Assembly (NCBI GenBank): GCA_021464525.1
Contig: JADRCO010001277.1
Location: forward strand, 1-20,722
Length of the DNA: 20,722 nucleotides
Reading direction: 5' to 3'
Source: Rhizophagus sp. LPA8_4_AMF
Taxonomy: Eukaryota; Glomeromycota; Glomeromycetes; Glomerales; Glomeraceae
In this document: piece after piece, positions 1-8,509 of the stretch
Layout: each line of letters begins with the position of its first letter
Position numbering within the stretch: position 1 is the stretch's first letter
Made by a program: the position numbers and the translations under genes
Notes under the pieces: generated by a model
Databases searched by the model: none
What the model saw: the letters and a program-made list of their open reading frames with translations, nothing else
What the model was told of the DNA's origin: nothing

Positions 1-45
1 ATCAATTTGATATTACATAAAAAGTATTTTACTAAGTAAAAACGT

Positions 46-285
46 CTATAATTGTGATAAATCAAATCCGCCGATATGCATAAAATTCTGAAAAATACGG
101 AATATAAACAAATTTATTATAAATGTTTGAGACGTATTGTAAAATGTGATGCATAGAAGTGATTTCAAAATAGATTTTTGTTCACAAGAACAGTAGAACG
201 TGTTTGTAGGATTGAAAACTACATCTGCACTTAATATTAAAAATAAATTAATGTTCAGAATAATAACAAAATTAAATGACATCAT
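46..285 (-). CDS. possible small secreted protein, 79 aa
   Basis: I do not recognise this ORF. It starts with ATG at 285 and ends with TAG at 46. The first 20 or so residues are strongly hydrophobic (MMSFNFVIILNINLFLILSA), which resembles a signal peptide or membrane anchor. A short stretch with three cysteines follows (CSCEQ..., then C at about residue 45), then another hydrophobic, Phe/Ile-rich part. Length and layout would suit a small secreted protein, but AT-rich DNA readily yields hydrophobic ORFs by chance. A TTTTTCAG acceptor-like site lies inside the ORF near 90, so the true gene could be spliced. No homologue or promoter is evident. Low confidence. Confidence 0.22.
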   Translation of the reverse strand: MMSFNFVIILNINLFLILSADVVFNPTNTFYCSCEQKSILKSLLCITFYNTSQTFIINLFIFRIFQNFMHIGGFDLSQL

Positions 286-452
286 TATACAAAATAATTA
301 CAATCATCGAAATACATTTACAACAAATACTATTTGTTTATTTTTTGCATCGAATTTTGTATTGTTAATACATTCCAAGTATTCTGCAAGGAAGTTTTAT
401 AATTAGTTAATAATAGAATTAAATATACAATAGTACATTATTGAGAGTTTTA

Positions 453-596
453 TTAAATAATTACTATTTCTAATAAATCGTTAAAAAGCTTTTTCGCATC
501 TGGTCCTAGTGAATCCTTAGGATATTCAACGCTTTCTTGTAAATACTTTCAGTCATCGCTCCTAATCCACTCTAGCTGTTGAACCTTCGTTTTAAG
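453..596 (-). pseudogene. decayed coding fragment, probable last exon of the neighbouring minus-strand locus
   Basis: In one minus frame this stretch reads as a normal hydrophilic protein: LKTKVQQLEWIRSDD, then TGA, then KYLQESVEYPKDSLGPDAKK and LFNDLLEIVII, ending at TAA (453-455). Base composition is less AT-rich than the flanks, which supports a coding past. The internal TGA (near 549-551) could be a nonsense change, or hidden in an unrecognised intron, since an acceptor-like AAAG follows it. It lies downstream of a good GTAAGT donor at 690 that closes the extended frame of the 756-2363 gene, so it may be that gene's last exon. I could not find a splice that joins the two in frame. Function unknown. 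Confidence 0.35.
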
Positions 597-690
597 TTAT
601 ATAATCCCCATATTATGATGGATTATGTGCAAATGAATTATAAATTAGATTAAAAAGCAGAGGGAAAAAAAATAATGATCTAAAACTTAC

Positions 691-755
691 TGGGATTTAT
701 GTAAAGAAGAATGGCCACTTATTACGTCAACTACCGATTTACCAGAAGGCAATAG
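691..755 (-). pseudogene. continuation of the repeat-gene frame past its TAG stop
   Basis: After the TAG at 756-758 the same minus-strand frame stays open for 21 codons (LLPSGKSVVDVISGHSSLHK...) and then meets a consensus donor, GTAAGT, at 685-690. This suggests the TAG is a nonsense mutation (CAG to TAG would be one step) in an exon that once continued through an intron to the fragment at 453-596. The 'LPSGK-x-V-x-DV' pattern reminds me of a short segment common in Rhizophagus predicted proteins, but I recall this only loosely. Alternatively the TAG is the true end and this is 3' UTR. Confidence 0.35.
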
Positions 756-2363
756 CTAAGTTTCCATTAAGCTATCTTTAGTGAGGTATACAGAAGTAAA
801 GGTTCTATTCTTTGATGTAAATTCGGTAGTAGCAATGCTTGGTCCAACTTCAGACCTGACAAACTCAATTTCTATATCATCCTTGTACTCCTTATCATTA
901 ATGTTGGAGTATATTTCTGATTCATCACCTGAATTTACAATTTCTGTAATTTTTACGAGAGAATGCACACTGTTACCTTTGGAATACTTTCTTTTATGAC
1001 CTCCTATATTGAAAGTTTCGTTAAAAACATAATTCAACATATAATGGGAAGGATGTGAATGCATTACCAGGCTTCAAAGAACTGTTGTGATCATCTTCAT
1101 CGCTTGAGTCTGCAATTTCTATAGTTTCTGCGAGAGAAGCTACACTGCTACCTTTGGAATACTTTCTTTTATGACCTCCTATATTGAAAGTTTCGTTATT
1201 TAAAAAAAAACATAATTCAACATATAATGGGATGGATGTGAATGCATTACCAGGCTTCAAAGAACTGTTGTGATCATTTTCATCGCTTGAGTCTGCAATT
1301 TCTATAGTTTCTGCGAGAGAAGCTACACTGCTACCTTTGGAATACTTTCTTTTATGACCTCCTATATTGAAAGTTTCGTTATTTAAAAAAAAAAATAATT
1401 CAACATATAATGGGATGGATGTGAATGCATTACCAGGCTTGTGATCATCGCTTAAGTTTCCATCGCTTAAGTTTCCATCGCTTGAATCTATAATTACTAA
1501 TGTTTCAACAAGAGGAGCTACACCGCTATCTTTAGAACATTTTCTTTTCTTTACATGAACTCCTACATTGAAAGTTTCGTTATATACAAATAAGTAAATA
1601 CATAATACAACATTTAATGAAGATAGAGTGTGAATGTATTACCAGTACTATTGTGATTTTCTTTGTTTTCCTTGTATGAATTTATTATTTCTTCCCATAG
1701 GATTCTTAACTTTTTATCTAACCGTCTATTTTCAGTATCTACCTGTTGTAAAGAAGAGACTCGTTAGTAGTGCATTAACTTATTGTGACAAATATATTTC
1801 CTATGATGCATATTTAATTCCTGCTCCAGAATTAAAAAATCTTTATTAACGACAAATTTAGGGCGCCTGAATTGAGGACTTGGGATGGATACCAAGTTGT
1901 CAAACCCAGTAATTCTCCTAAAGTCAATCGCAATCGACCCGGAGTAGCCCACAATCTGCAAAATAAAAACGCACCTTATTTTTTAAATTTATGTAGTTTT
2001 CTTTATCAAAAATTTGTTCCGCTTCTTTTAGAAACTTAGTTTTCCACATATTGTTAAGATTGTCCCATGTATTTGGGGATGATATCGATTCAACAATAAC
2101 CTTACGGTTGCGTAGTAGAAAGCCATAATACGATAAATACGATAAATTTTTTTGTCCTTTAAGGTAGTTAAGGAGTTCTAAAACCAAATAATGAATTTTA
2201 GCTCCTGAAAGTGGTGAGAATACATAGGAAGAATATGAAACAAATGAGACTTACTATCTTGACCAAGGTACTTTGTGTTCATTTTTAAAAATTCTCTGTT
2301 TAAAAAATCGACTTTAGTTTGATAAAAATAATAAAAAACTATCGAAGTTTCTTTCCTAACCAT
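756..2363 (-). CDS. multi-exon gene with tandem NLS/SIM-like repeat exons (345 aa model)
   Basis: Spliced model on the minus strand, exons 2255-2363, 1975-2204, 1643-1742, 1434-1562, 1251-1361, 1068-1178 and 756-1003. All introns are GT-AG, phases agree throughout, and the total is 346 codons with stop. Residues 1-113 are helical and charged, unrecognised, with a faint resemblance to SPX-like helices that I do not trust. Residues 114-146 are highly charged (ENRRLDKKLRILWEE), probably coiled coil. From about 147 come four repeat units: a basic patch (HKRKYSKG or VKKRKCSK, NLS-like) followed by a hydrophobic-acidic patch (LVIIDSSD, IEIADSSDEDD). The C-terminal tail is acidic. The layout suggests a nuclear, SUMO-binding scaffold; this is inference. 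The N-terminus is uncertain: exon 1975-2204 also sits in frame with the stop-riddled sequence upstream, so the gene may be the surviving 3' part of a larger decayed one. Confidence 0.5.
1068..1433 (-). repeat. two 183-bp tandem units, each exon (111 bp) plus intron (72 bp)
   Basis: Units 1068-1250 and 1251-1433 are nearly identical over exon and intron alike. A diverged unit (exon 1434-1562, 129 bp, then an 80-bp intron to 1642) lies upstream, and a partial unit (start of exon 756-1003 plus a 64-bp intron 1004-1067) downstream. Exons of 111 and 129 bp are multiples of three and are flanked by phase-1 introns on both sides, so units can be gained or lost without shifting the frame. The exon 1434-1562 also contains a small internal triplication of a 15-bp motif (CTTAAGTTTCCATCG on the plus strand). 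Intron similarity as high as exon similarity indicates recent duplication. Confidence 0.85.
1743..1974 (-). other. 232-bp intron with consensus branch point and a GC-richer insert
   Basis: On the minus strand this intron begins GTGCGT, has a textbook CTACTAAC branch site about 25 bases before its end, and finishes TTTACAACAG. It joins two phase-0 exons. It is longer than the other introns here (43-100 bp). Its first half (about 1860-1960) is clearly richer in G and C than its surroundings and might be an old insertion such as a SINE fragment; I found no target duplication. Confidence 0.55.
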
Positions 2364-2574
2364 GACTAATAAAATAAACTCTTGTGACGAAATAGAGCAG
2401 ATATTTCAAAAAGATTAATGAGCAAAGTAAAAAAAGCCATTTTGAAAGTCCGAAAAGTCGTTGAGAGGACTGATACACTGATTCATTAGAAATCTGCGAT
2501 GATCGGCCAATGAAATTGATAGATCAAGTGATTAATCAGATACCTAGACTAAAATAATGATCTCGACATATTGT

Positions 2575-2801
2575 TTTCATAATATACTAACCAATTTGTA
2601 TGGAGCCTTGAATACATTGATGTAGGTGGTCCCTAGTTGGGTCACCTTAAATCTCTGTCAAAGTGAGGACCTGGTGGGTTCCCCATTGGGTGAAGGTGTC
2701 CCTTTGTTGTTTGACAACTTTTTATATCATTATATAGATAAACTTGTACTCCTCCTGCTTTACATAAAATAAATAAATAAATAAATTTCATAATATACTA
2801 A
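2575..2801. repeat. target-site duplication pair of the retroposon
   Basis: TTTCATAATATACTAA occurs at 2575-2590 and again at 2786-2801 without a mismatch, directly flanking the SINE-like element. Removing one copy plus the element (211 bp) rejoins the minus-strand frame of the decayed gene. Confidence 0.85.
2591..2785 (+). mobile_element. SINE-like retroposon with (AAAT)n tail and 16-bp TSD
   Basis: A 195-bp segment, richer in G and C than its flanks, ends in a AAATAAATAAATAAATAAA tail and is bracketed by a perfect 16-bp direct repeat, TTTCATAATATACTAA, at 2575-2590 and 2786-2801. This is the classic mark of target-primed reverse transcription. TAGTTGGGTCACC (near 2634) and GGGTTCCCCATTGGG (near 2678) loosely resemble pol III A and B boxes at a suitable distance, so a tRNA-derived SINE is likely. 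A 5'-truncated LINE tail is the alternative. The undamaged target copies indicate a fairly recent insertion. Confidence 0.8.
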
Positions 2802-4032
2802 GTCCATAAATCAATCATCAAAAAATCTTCATGATTTTGGATCGAAATATCCTTCCCATTTTTTTTTTGATTAACGAACTCCCTTCATTTTTGGTTGACA
2901 CATACATTTTCGCTTTACAATGTATCTCTAGTACATAATGAATAAACAGAATACATTAGCCACCTGTCTTACAACGGGTATTAACTTATCTTTGAATCCA
3001 TAGTATGTAATAAATCTGTTGACTGTACAAAATTGTAATTATTTCACGTGAGATTAAATTGGTATATTTCATTTTTGATGATTGGAAAGCAAAGCTGCGA
3101 AGCTACCATTTTTGCAACTAAATATTCTGTATTTGTCCTTATTTCAGAAGATTTCACATGTATGTATTACTATTCTAATATCAATGTTCTGCGACTTCTT
3201 TGTTACTAATGAGCTGGTGGATATAGTATCATAGCTATGTATTTATGTTGTATGGTGAAAAGTAATCGAATAAAGCTACCAACAGTTTGGCATACTATAG
3301 CATAAATCTTTTCTAGTCATAAACCTTTTGAGAAAATAAAAGAGGTAGTAACATTACCTTTGACGTATTTTTCTGGTTTAGTATCTTTTATTCTCATAGA
3401 ATCATCTCCTGTCTTTATTTCATTGTTTAACTGCTCTGTGTATATGATCTGTTGATCGATATTTGTATCTCAGTTTGTATTAGTTTTTTATGGTAGATAA
3501 TTTCGGTTTTTGGTGATGCTTGGAGAACATTGTTGTTGGGTAACTGAAATGCAGAATCAACCACTCTTAATACTAATATCACTCTATATATCACAACTAT
3601 GGGTATTCTCCTGGTCTGGTTGAGACTTTTGAAGAGTATCGTTACATCTCTCTTTTGGTCATTCATTCTGATCAAAAGTATCCTTTTGTGATAAAATTGA
3701 TAAAATACAGTTTATTTTGATATTATCGTCAGATGATGGTCTAGGAATGTCAACACAATCAAAAACTAAAGATTTGCTAACAAAAAGATCATTTCTATAA
3801 ATATCAACAGCTGTCCTTAAGTATTGACTAAGAGGCCATATTTTCTTGTAAAGGGGTTATTTAAGATAGGTAGATTCTAAGATACGAACATATTATATAG
3901 AATCAAGATAGCAGAGGTCGAAAGAGTAGCCAATATCTCTGGACATCCACATTCAGATATTGTCAACAAACTTCTTCGCTTCTTTGTGGTTAGCTACATA
4001 AATCATGATAGGTTGTATATGATAATTGTATA

Positions 4033-4244
4033 AGGGAATAGCCAGAAATGACGTCATTTTCTAAGGGAGGAGGGGGTCAAAGCCATGATGATGTTCTACA
4101 ATTTCCATTTTTAGACGCTTGCAGTTAACATAATACTGATCAGAACTATGTTTTAATTTTGAATTTCCTAAAATAGATGATGACATAGGGAGGCGAGGGG
4201 TCAAAAATCCTAAAATTTAAATTACGTTATTTCTGGCTATCCCC
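4033..4244. mobile_element. 212-bp MITE with TA target duplication (Tc1/mariner-like)
   Basis: The ends are inverted repeats: AGGGAATAGCCAGAAAT on the left (from 4033) and, read on the other strand, GGGGATAGCCAGAAAT on the right (to 4244), extending with mismatches through ACGTNATTT. The dinucleotide TA flanks both sides (4031-4032, 4245-4246). The interior carries the similar strings GGGAGGAGGGGGTCAAA and GGGAGGCGAGGGGTCAAA near each end in the same orientation. There is no coding capacity, so it is non-autonomous. It sits inside the decayed minus-strand frame, two bases from an in-frame TGA (4248-4250). Confidence 0.75.
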
Positions 4245-5599
4245 TAATCAAATGCCTAAAGTATTCCAGCCACTTTCTTCCATAATTATAGGATCATTCA
4301 GAGATTTAGAAATGGTTATGTTATCTCCATAGCCATTATGAAATTCTTCTTGCATTCCACTAAATAGTTATCTAAGAATATTAATTAGTTTACCCCTTGA
4401 GATTTGAGAACAAGAATAGAAGCCTATTTTTACTTTTGGAGTCTAAGATGTATTTTCATAGATTATTTCAGAGAAACACCTTAAATGCTCTAGAACTGTT
4501 TCGTTATAATCCCAAAACTTTTGACAGGAGTCAAATACTCTATAGCTATAATTCGTATTGTCTTGTACCATTAATTTCATAGCTAATATTTTCTTATCAT
4601 ATAGCTTTTCAATAACGTATAAGTCACTGAACAATCATTTGTCAGTTTTTAAGCAATCCACTTTTTACAGTAGTGTCATTTCTTTAAATAGAAAAATCAC
4701 GATAGAAAAAATAGTTATACAATTGTACAGGATGTGAGAAAATACATATCCTTAAACTTTAATCATGTGAAAGCTGACTCTTATTCTTTTATTAATATAA
4801 TACAACAAAGTTGTTCCATCTGAAATACTCATTCAAGACTGCTTAATGGTATACTTTCTTATATGACGAAAAAATACATAATAACTAAATTTGCTAATTT
4901 CTATCGTATTATAAAAAAGAAATGGGTGAGTCCTTGTAGACCTAGTTGAGTTTATTCTAGAAATCAAAATTTTTAGAAAAACTTATAAGAACATATGAAA
5001 ACAAAATAATGAAAATAATAACAGTAAATGACATGCTAAGAAATCATTATAATCATTATATTTTGTATCCTAGCAAATAAGTACATTATTCACTTTTTAT
5101 TCTTATGAAAGAAGTGTTTTATTTTTTGTTTTATGTCTTGTTACTAGAAATTGTCAGCTATTAATTAAACATGAGAAATTCAGAATCTAAAGAACATAAA
5201 TACTTTCGGAACTAAATGATATGCCGTATTTAGTTAATCAATAAGAATTTTCCTAAATCTTGATAGAGTAATGCAAATCATTAATTCTAATTACTATTGC
5301 CATTTTTGTTTCATTTGACATTATTGCACGTGCATTGTACCATATATGCTAATTATACCAGTTAGAATCCATAAAACTAGTGCATAACTTCCCTTAAAGA
5401 TAATTGAAAATTTGATTTTAATTAAACTTATTGATAAATTATATTATCATATTATTGTGGAAGATAATATTGTCCATATATTAGCTTATTTAATGCATAA
5501 TGGCTTGGTGGAATATATTCAATATGAATCAATATTCAATATGGCATAACTAAAATTATAATTTAATTAAGCAATAAAAATCGCATAAATCATCACTCT

Positions 5600-5796
5600 G
5601 ATTTAGGAGAAAAAAGATCTGTTAAAAAATTGATTTATGGATGGATTGTTCGTATTTTGTGCTGGTAATCTTCTAATATGATCCAATGTATATGTATTAA
5701 TCTAATTCCATGTCTTATTCTACAATTATTCCACCTTTGAATAATAAGACTAGCGTAAGATAGAACGTTTGAAGAAGTACGTTCAGATTGATTCAT
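5600..5796 (-). pseudogene. broken copy of the arginine-rich MNQS gene
   Basis: The minus-strand sequence aligns along its length with the intact gene at 10899-11141, from ATGAATCAATCTGA to the final TTTTTAAC...CCTAAATCA. Relative to that copy it has lost an early segment after MNQS (the DYAHRSNFTETIEH part is reduced). A deletion of about 10 bases around 5690-5700 shifts the frame, so the reading ends early at TAA 5635-5637 (53 codons). Several arginine codons are changed (RRRRNNRRVRR has become QRWNNCRIRHG). The old 3' end (INQFFN...) is still visible in another frame down to about 5603. Function unknown; see the intact paralogue. Confidence 0.65.
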
Positions 5797-5840
5797 TGTG
5801 AAAATTTCAAGTGAAAAAAAAAATATGAAATAAAAATTCA

Positions 5841-5887
5841 AAATATTTGGGTTAAACATCAAAGAGGGTTAATTTATATAAAAAAAA
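5841..5887 (-). promoter_or_regulatory. conserved TATA-type promoter block upstream of the broken MNQS copy
   Basis: On the minus strand the block reads TATATAAATTAACCCTCTTTG then a TTTAACCCAAATATTTT segment, matching the block upstream of the intact paralogue at 11237-11280. The TATA-like core lies about 80 bases upstream of the ATG at 5796. Conservation between the copies while their coding parts diverge supports a promoter or 5' UTR role. Confidence 0.5.
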
Positions 5888-6159
5888 TTTTTTTTTTTCC
5901 TCTGATCTTTCGTGTTTTCTCACTTTTTAACTAAGTAAAAATAATATATAAAAAAAAAAATCATTTATTTACTTATTTACCAAAGTTTCTAGTCTTTAAT
6001 TAAAAAAATTTTTTTTTTTTAAAGTTGCAAATTTTTTTTTAAAAGTTAGGCTTTTCCTATAGGCTATAACATACAAAAATATTACAATGTTAAAATGAAA
6101 AAAAAAAAATAATTTTTATACAATAAAGTTTTTTATATGTATACATACATATATACATA
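5888..6159. other. AT-rich intergenic stretch with homopolymers
   Basis: Runs of A and T, and a short TATGTATACATACATATATACATAC-like alternating tract (6137-6160) that served as target for the long-TIR transposon. I see no gene. Confidence 0.6.
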
Positions 6160-7317
6160 CAGTGCCTTCCAATAAGTCATGGGGCACCATTAAATTCGTA
6201 TAACCATTGCGCAAATATGGTCATATGTAAACTTTTTTTTTAAATAATGAACCTGCCTTTTATCATATAAGTAAAGTTGGTTATCAAGTTGAATTACATT
6301 TACTCTAAAAATTATATGTAATTTTAATGAAAATTGGCCATTATATTTTAAATTTTATCAGAAAATTTAAGATTCCAATAGAGATCTTTAGGTTAGTGTT
6401 GGCACTTGGCCATTGGCCGTTTGGCCATTTTGGCTGGCCAAAATGGCCAAGAAATCCTTTGGCTGTGGCTAAATGCCAATCAGTTTCTAATAAGTACTAA
6501 TACTTTTGGCCGAAATTTACCCTTGGCCATTTTGGCTGTTTGGCTGTTTGGCTGTGGCCAAAATGGCCAAAAAAGTTTTTGGCCGTGGCCAAATGCCAAC
6601 ACTGGTAGTTTAGGTATTATCATAACATTAAAATAATTTGTTTTATCATGGTTTTTTTTTGAATAAAATCGTCTACCATGAATTTTAGTACATTATTATA
6701 AAGTATTATTAAAATCAATAAAATAATTGATAAGTTACATATATTTTACAAACATATTTTACATCTACCTATTATTAATAAATTATCAAGTTAAAGAATA
6801 AATTATAATCTTGAATTTTATTATGATAAAAAAATTTAAGATAAATAGCCGTAACTTCAAATATTTTTGGAAAAAAATTTGGCCAAAATTCAATGCTAAA
6901 ATTTGGTAAATAATTTGGTGATGATCTACAAATGATCGGCAAATACCGGCTAAATGTGCATAACTTTCTAATCATTTCATTAATTTTGATGATACTTTAA
7001 CAATAATATGCCACAAATTATAGCAAACAATTTTATTAAAAAATTAAAGTATCGATGAACAAATTTTTTAATTTTTTATTAATACCTAAAAACCTCTATT
7101 GAAATCTTAAATTTTCTAATAAAATTTAGAATATAATGGTCAATTCTTATTAAAATTACATATAATTTTTAGAGTAAATGTAATTCAACTTGATGATTAA
7201 CTTTAATTATACGATAAAGGGCAGGTTCATTATTTTAAAAAAAAGTTTACATATGACCATAGTTGCGCAATAGTTGTACGAATTTAAAGGTGCCCCGTGA
7301 CTTATTGGATGGCACTG
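6160..7317. mobile_element. non-autonomous Tc1/mariner-type element with very long inverted repeats
   Basis: The left end CAGTGCCTTCCAATAAGTCA and the right end (other strand) CAGTGCCATCCAATAAGTCA begin inverted repeats that I can follow for well over 230 bp (left 6160 to at least 6393, right about 7085 to 7317); the first 70 bases differ at about six positions. Both ends are flanked by TA (6158-6159 and 7318-7319). The pairing resumes on the far side of a nested insertion (6394-6615), giving perhaps 270-290 bp per arm. The roughly 450-bp core holds no convincing transposase; the only ORF (6775-6975, minus) lacks motifs. It landed in a TA-rich microsatellite. Confidence 0.85.
6394..6607. mobile_element. 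nested hAT-like MITE built of GGCCA palindromes
   Basis: The ends are inverted: TAGTGTTGGCACTTGGCC on the left, and on the right (other strand) TACCAGTGTTGGCATTTGGC. They are flanked by an imperfect 8-bp duplication, CTTTAGGT (6386-6393) and GTTTAGGT (6608-6615). Eight-base duplications and CAGTG-type ends are usual for hAT elements. The inside is a striking array of TTGGCCA, TTTTGGC and GGCCAAAATGGCCA motifs that can fold on themselves. The plus-strand ORF over it is a by-product of the repeats. The interrupted arm of the host element reads on across the site, confirming later insertion. Confidence 0.75.
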
Positions 7318-7319
7318 TA

Positions 7320-8500
7320 CATATATACATACATATATATATATTATTAGTATAGCATAATAATATAGACGTTAAATGAAAAAAAAAATAATAATAGTAA
7401 CAATTATTTTTTTTTTTTTATACAAATGTTAACGTAGATTTTATACGAAACCATAAAATTTTAATTTTAAAATGTGTTGAATTGCGGGGAGAGATTGCCG
7501 AAAGGAATAATATACTTTAAAATATTTTATATGGGAACGTGACTATGTTATTAAACAACGGATTTGGGATTTACCAAAGCTGAAATCTGAAATTATTTTC
7601 AGGTAACCGTATTTTTTTTTACAATATATTCTCGTAATATAAACAAAACATGATCCTATTCAGATGAACAATTTACTTTTTTCGAGTAATCCGGTTATAC
7701 ATCAACAACATAAATATAAATATAAATATAGTTATATACATATTAATATATATTAATTTATAAAATCTTAATATAAAAAAATTTTGATAACAGATAACCA
7801 AACATTTCATCTTCATTGATAATCAGATTCACGCCTGAATAAAAATTTACTTTATATAAAAATTTATTCTTTAAAAATAAACCGATAATGTAATACTATT
7901 TTGAATATACGAATTTACTAACTACGTTTTTTTGACGTTTCTTTAATTTTATCAAATGGTCGCGCTTTGAATTTAACATTATTAAAGAATATTTTAAACC
8001 TTAGAATCCTTTTTTTTTAATATTATATCAAAATCCTAACCAAAAACGAATTCGCGAAGTAACTAGAGTCTCAAATAAGACTACAGAACTTTCTTCAATA
8101 TATGCAATTTAAAGAATTTTTTGATAAACAGCCTAGTTAAATAAATATATACTAGTTCCCAATAATCAAAGTAATTAATAATAAAGTCATCTCACTTTAT
8201 TAAATAAATAAGATCTAAATCAGTTATTAAACTATTTTATTTAACCTTTTCTCCAATTAATACATCAATTAAAGAATTAACTAGGATGAAGTAATACGAG
8301 TGAAAGATTTTACTAAGAAGTGAAAATATCCGTTTTTTTTATCATCAGCTCAAATCTAAATGAGACAATTTTGCAGATGATAATTTACTGCATTTCCATT
8401 GGTTTTCACGCTTGAATATTACAATATATAAAAATCTCACGATTGACGAATTGATATTTGATAAATCACCCAAATATATTTACACACGAGCGTCTTTAAT
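7320..8500. other. gene-poor AT-rich region with one possible coding scrap
   Basis: Mostly A/T runs and TATA-like tracts. A short plus-strand frame at about 8041-8141 reads KNEFAK, TAA, then LESQIRLQNFLQYMQFKEFF and ends at TAG/TAA; this looks like a decayed exon but cannot be assigned. Nothing else is supported. Confidence 0.4.
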
Positions 8501-8509
8501 ATTATAAAG

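Larger units (their letters stand above)
2205..5560 (-). pseudogene. long decayed protein-coding frame, many stops, two transposon insertions
   Basis: One minus-strand frame reads as plausible protein through most of this stretch once the two inserted elements (2591-2785 with one target copy; 4033-4244 with one TA) are ignored. Long open runs include YVANHKEAKKFVDNI (near 3955-4000), the 50-codon run starting RNDLFVSKSLVFDC (near 3790), EIRTNTEYLVAKMVASQLCF (near 3130), and a membrane-like segment WLFLLCSLIFLKYLLYF (near 2410). Another hydrophobic segment lies near 5000-5040. Counting by hand, about 23 stops fall in some 525 codons between 2365 and 4359, and a similar number in about 400 codons upstream; base composition alone would give roughly one per 12. 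No frame shift is needed between 3955 and 2800. Most stops would be one C-to-T step from CAA, CAG or CGA. The protein family is unknown to me. The part above 4360 is the weaker half. Confidence 0.42.

Noticed and set aside
2634-2695. Possible functional tRNA gene suggested by box A/B-like strings
   Set aside because: No cloverleaf can be drawn and the target duplications show that this is a retroposon; box-like motifs are at most the remains of a tRNA-derived promoter.
3427-3675. 82-codon minus-strand ORF (MIRMNDQKRDV...)
   Set aside because: It overlaps the decayed frame in another register, has no domain, and ORFs of this size are common by chance here. It nevertheless weakens the decayed-frame reading over this part, so I note it.
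4248-4679. Spliced small gene using GTAAAAAG (4668) and GTGTTTC (4479) donors on the minus strand
   Set aside because: The junctions can be made in phase, but the unspliced frame also runs through these positions and reads equally well, so introns are unnecessary; a decayed continuous frame is simpler.
6406-6636. Plus-strand ORF MAIGRLAILAGQNGQ...
   Set aside because: It is the translation of GGCCA-type repeats inside a MITE; the repeating pattern comes from the DNA repeat, not from protein selection.
6775-6975. 66-codon minus ORF inside the long-TIR element
   Set aside because: It has no transposase motif and has an aromatic, Ile- and Asn-rich composition typical of AT-rich DNA.
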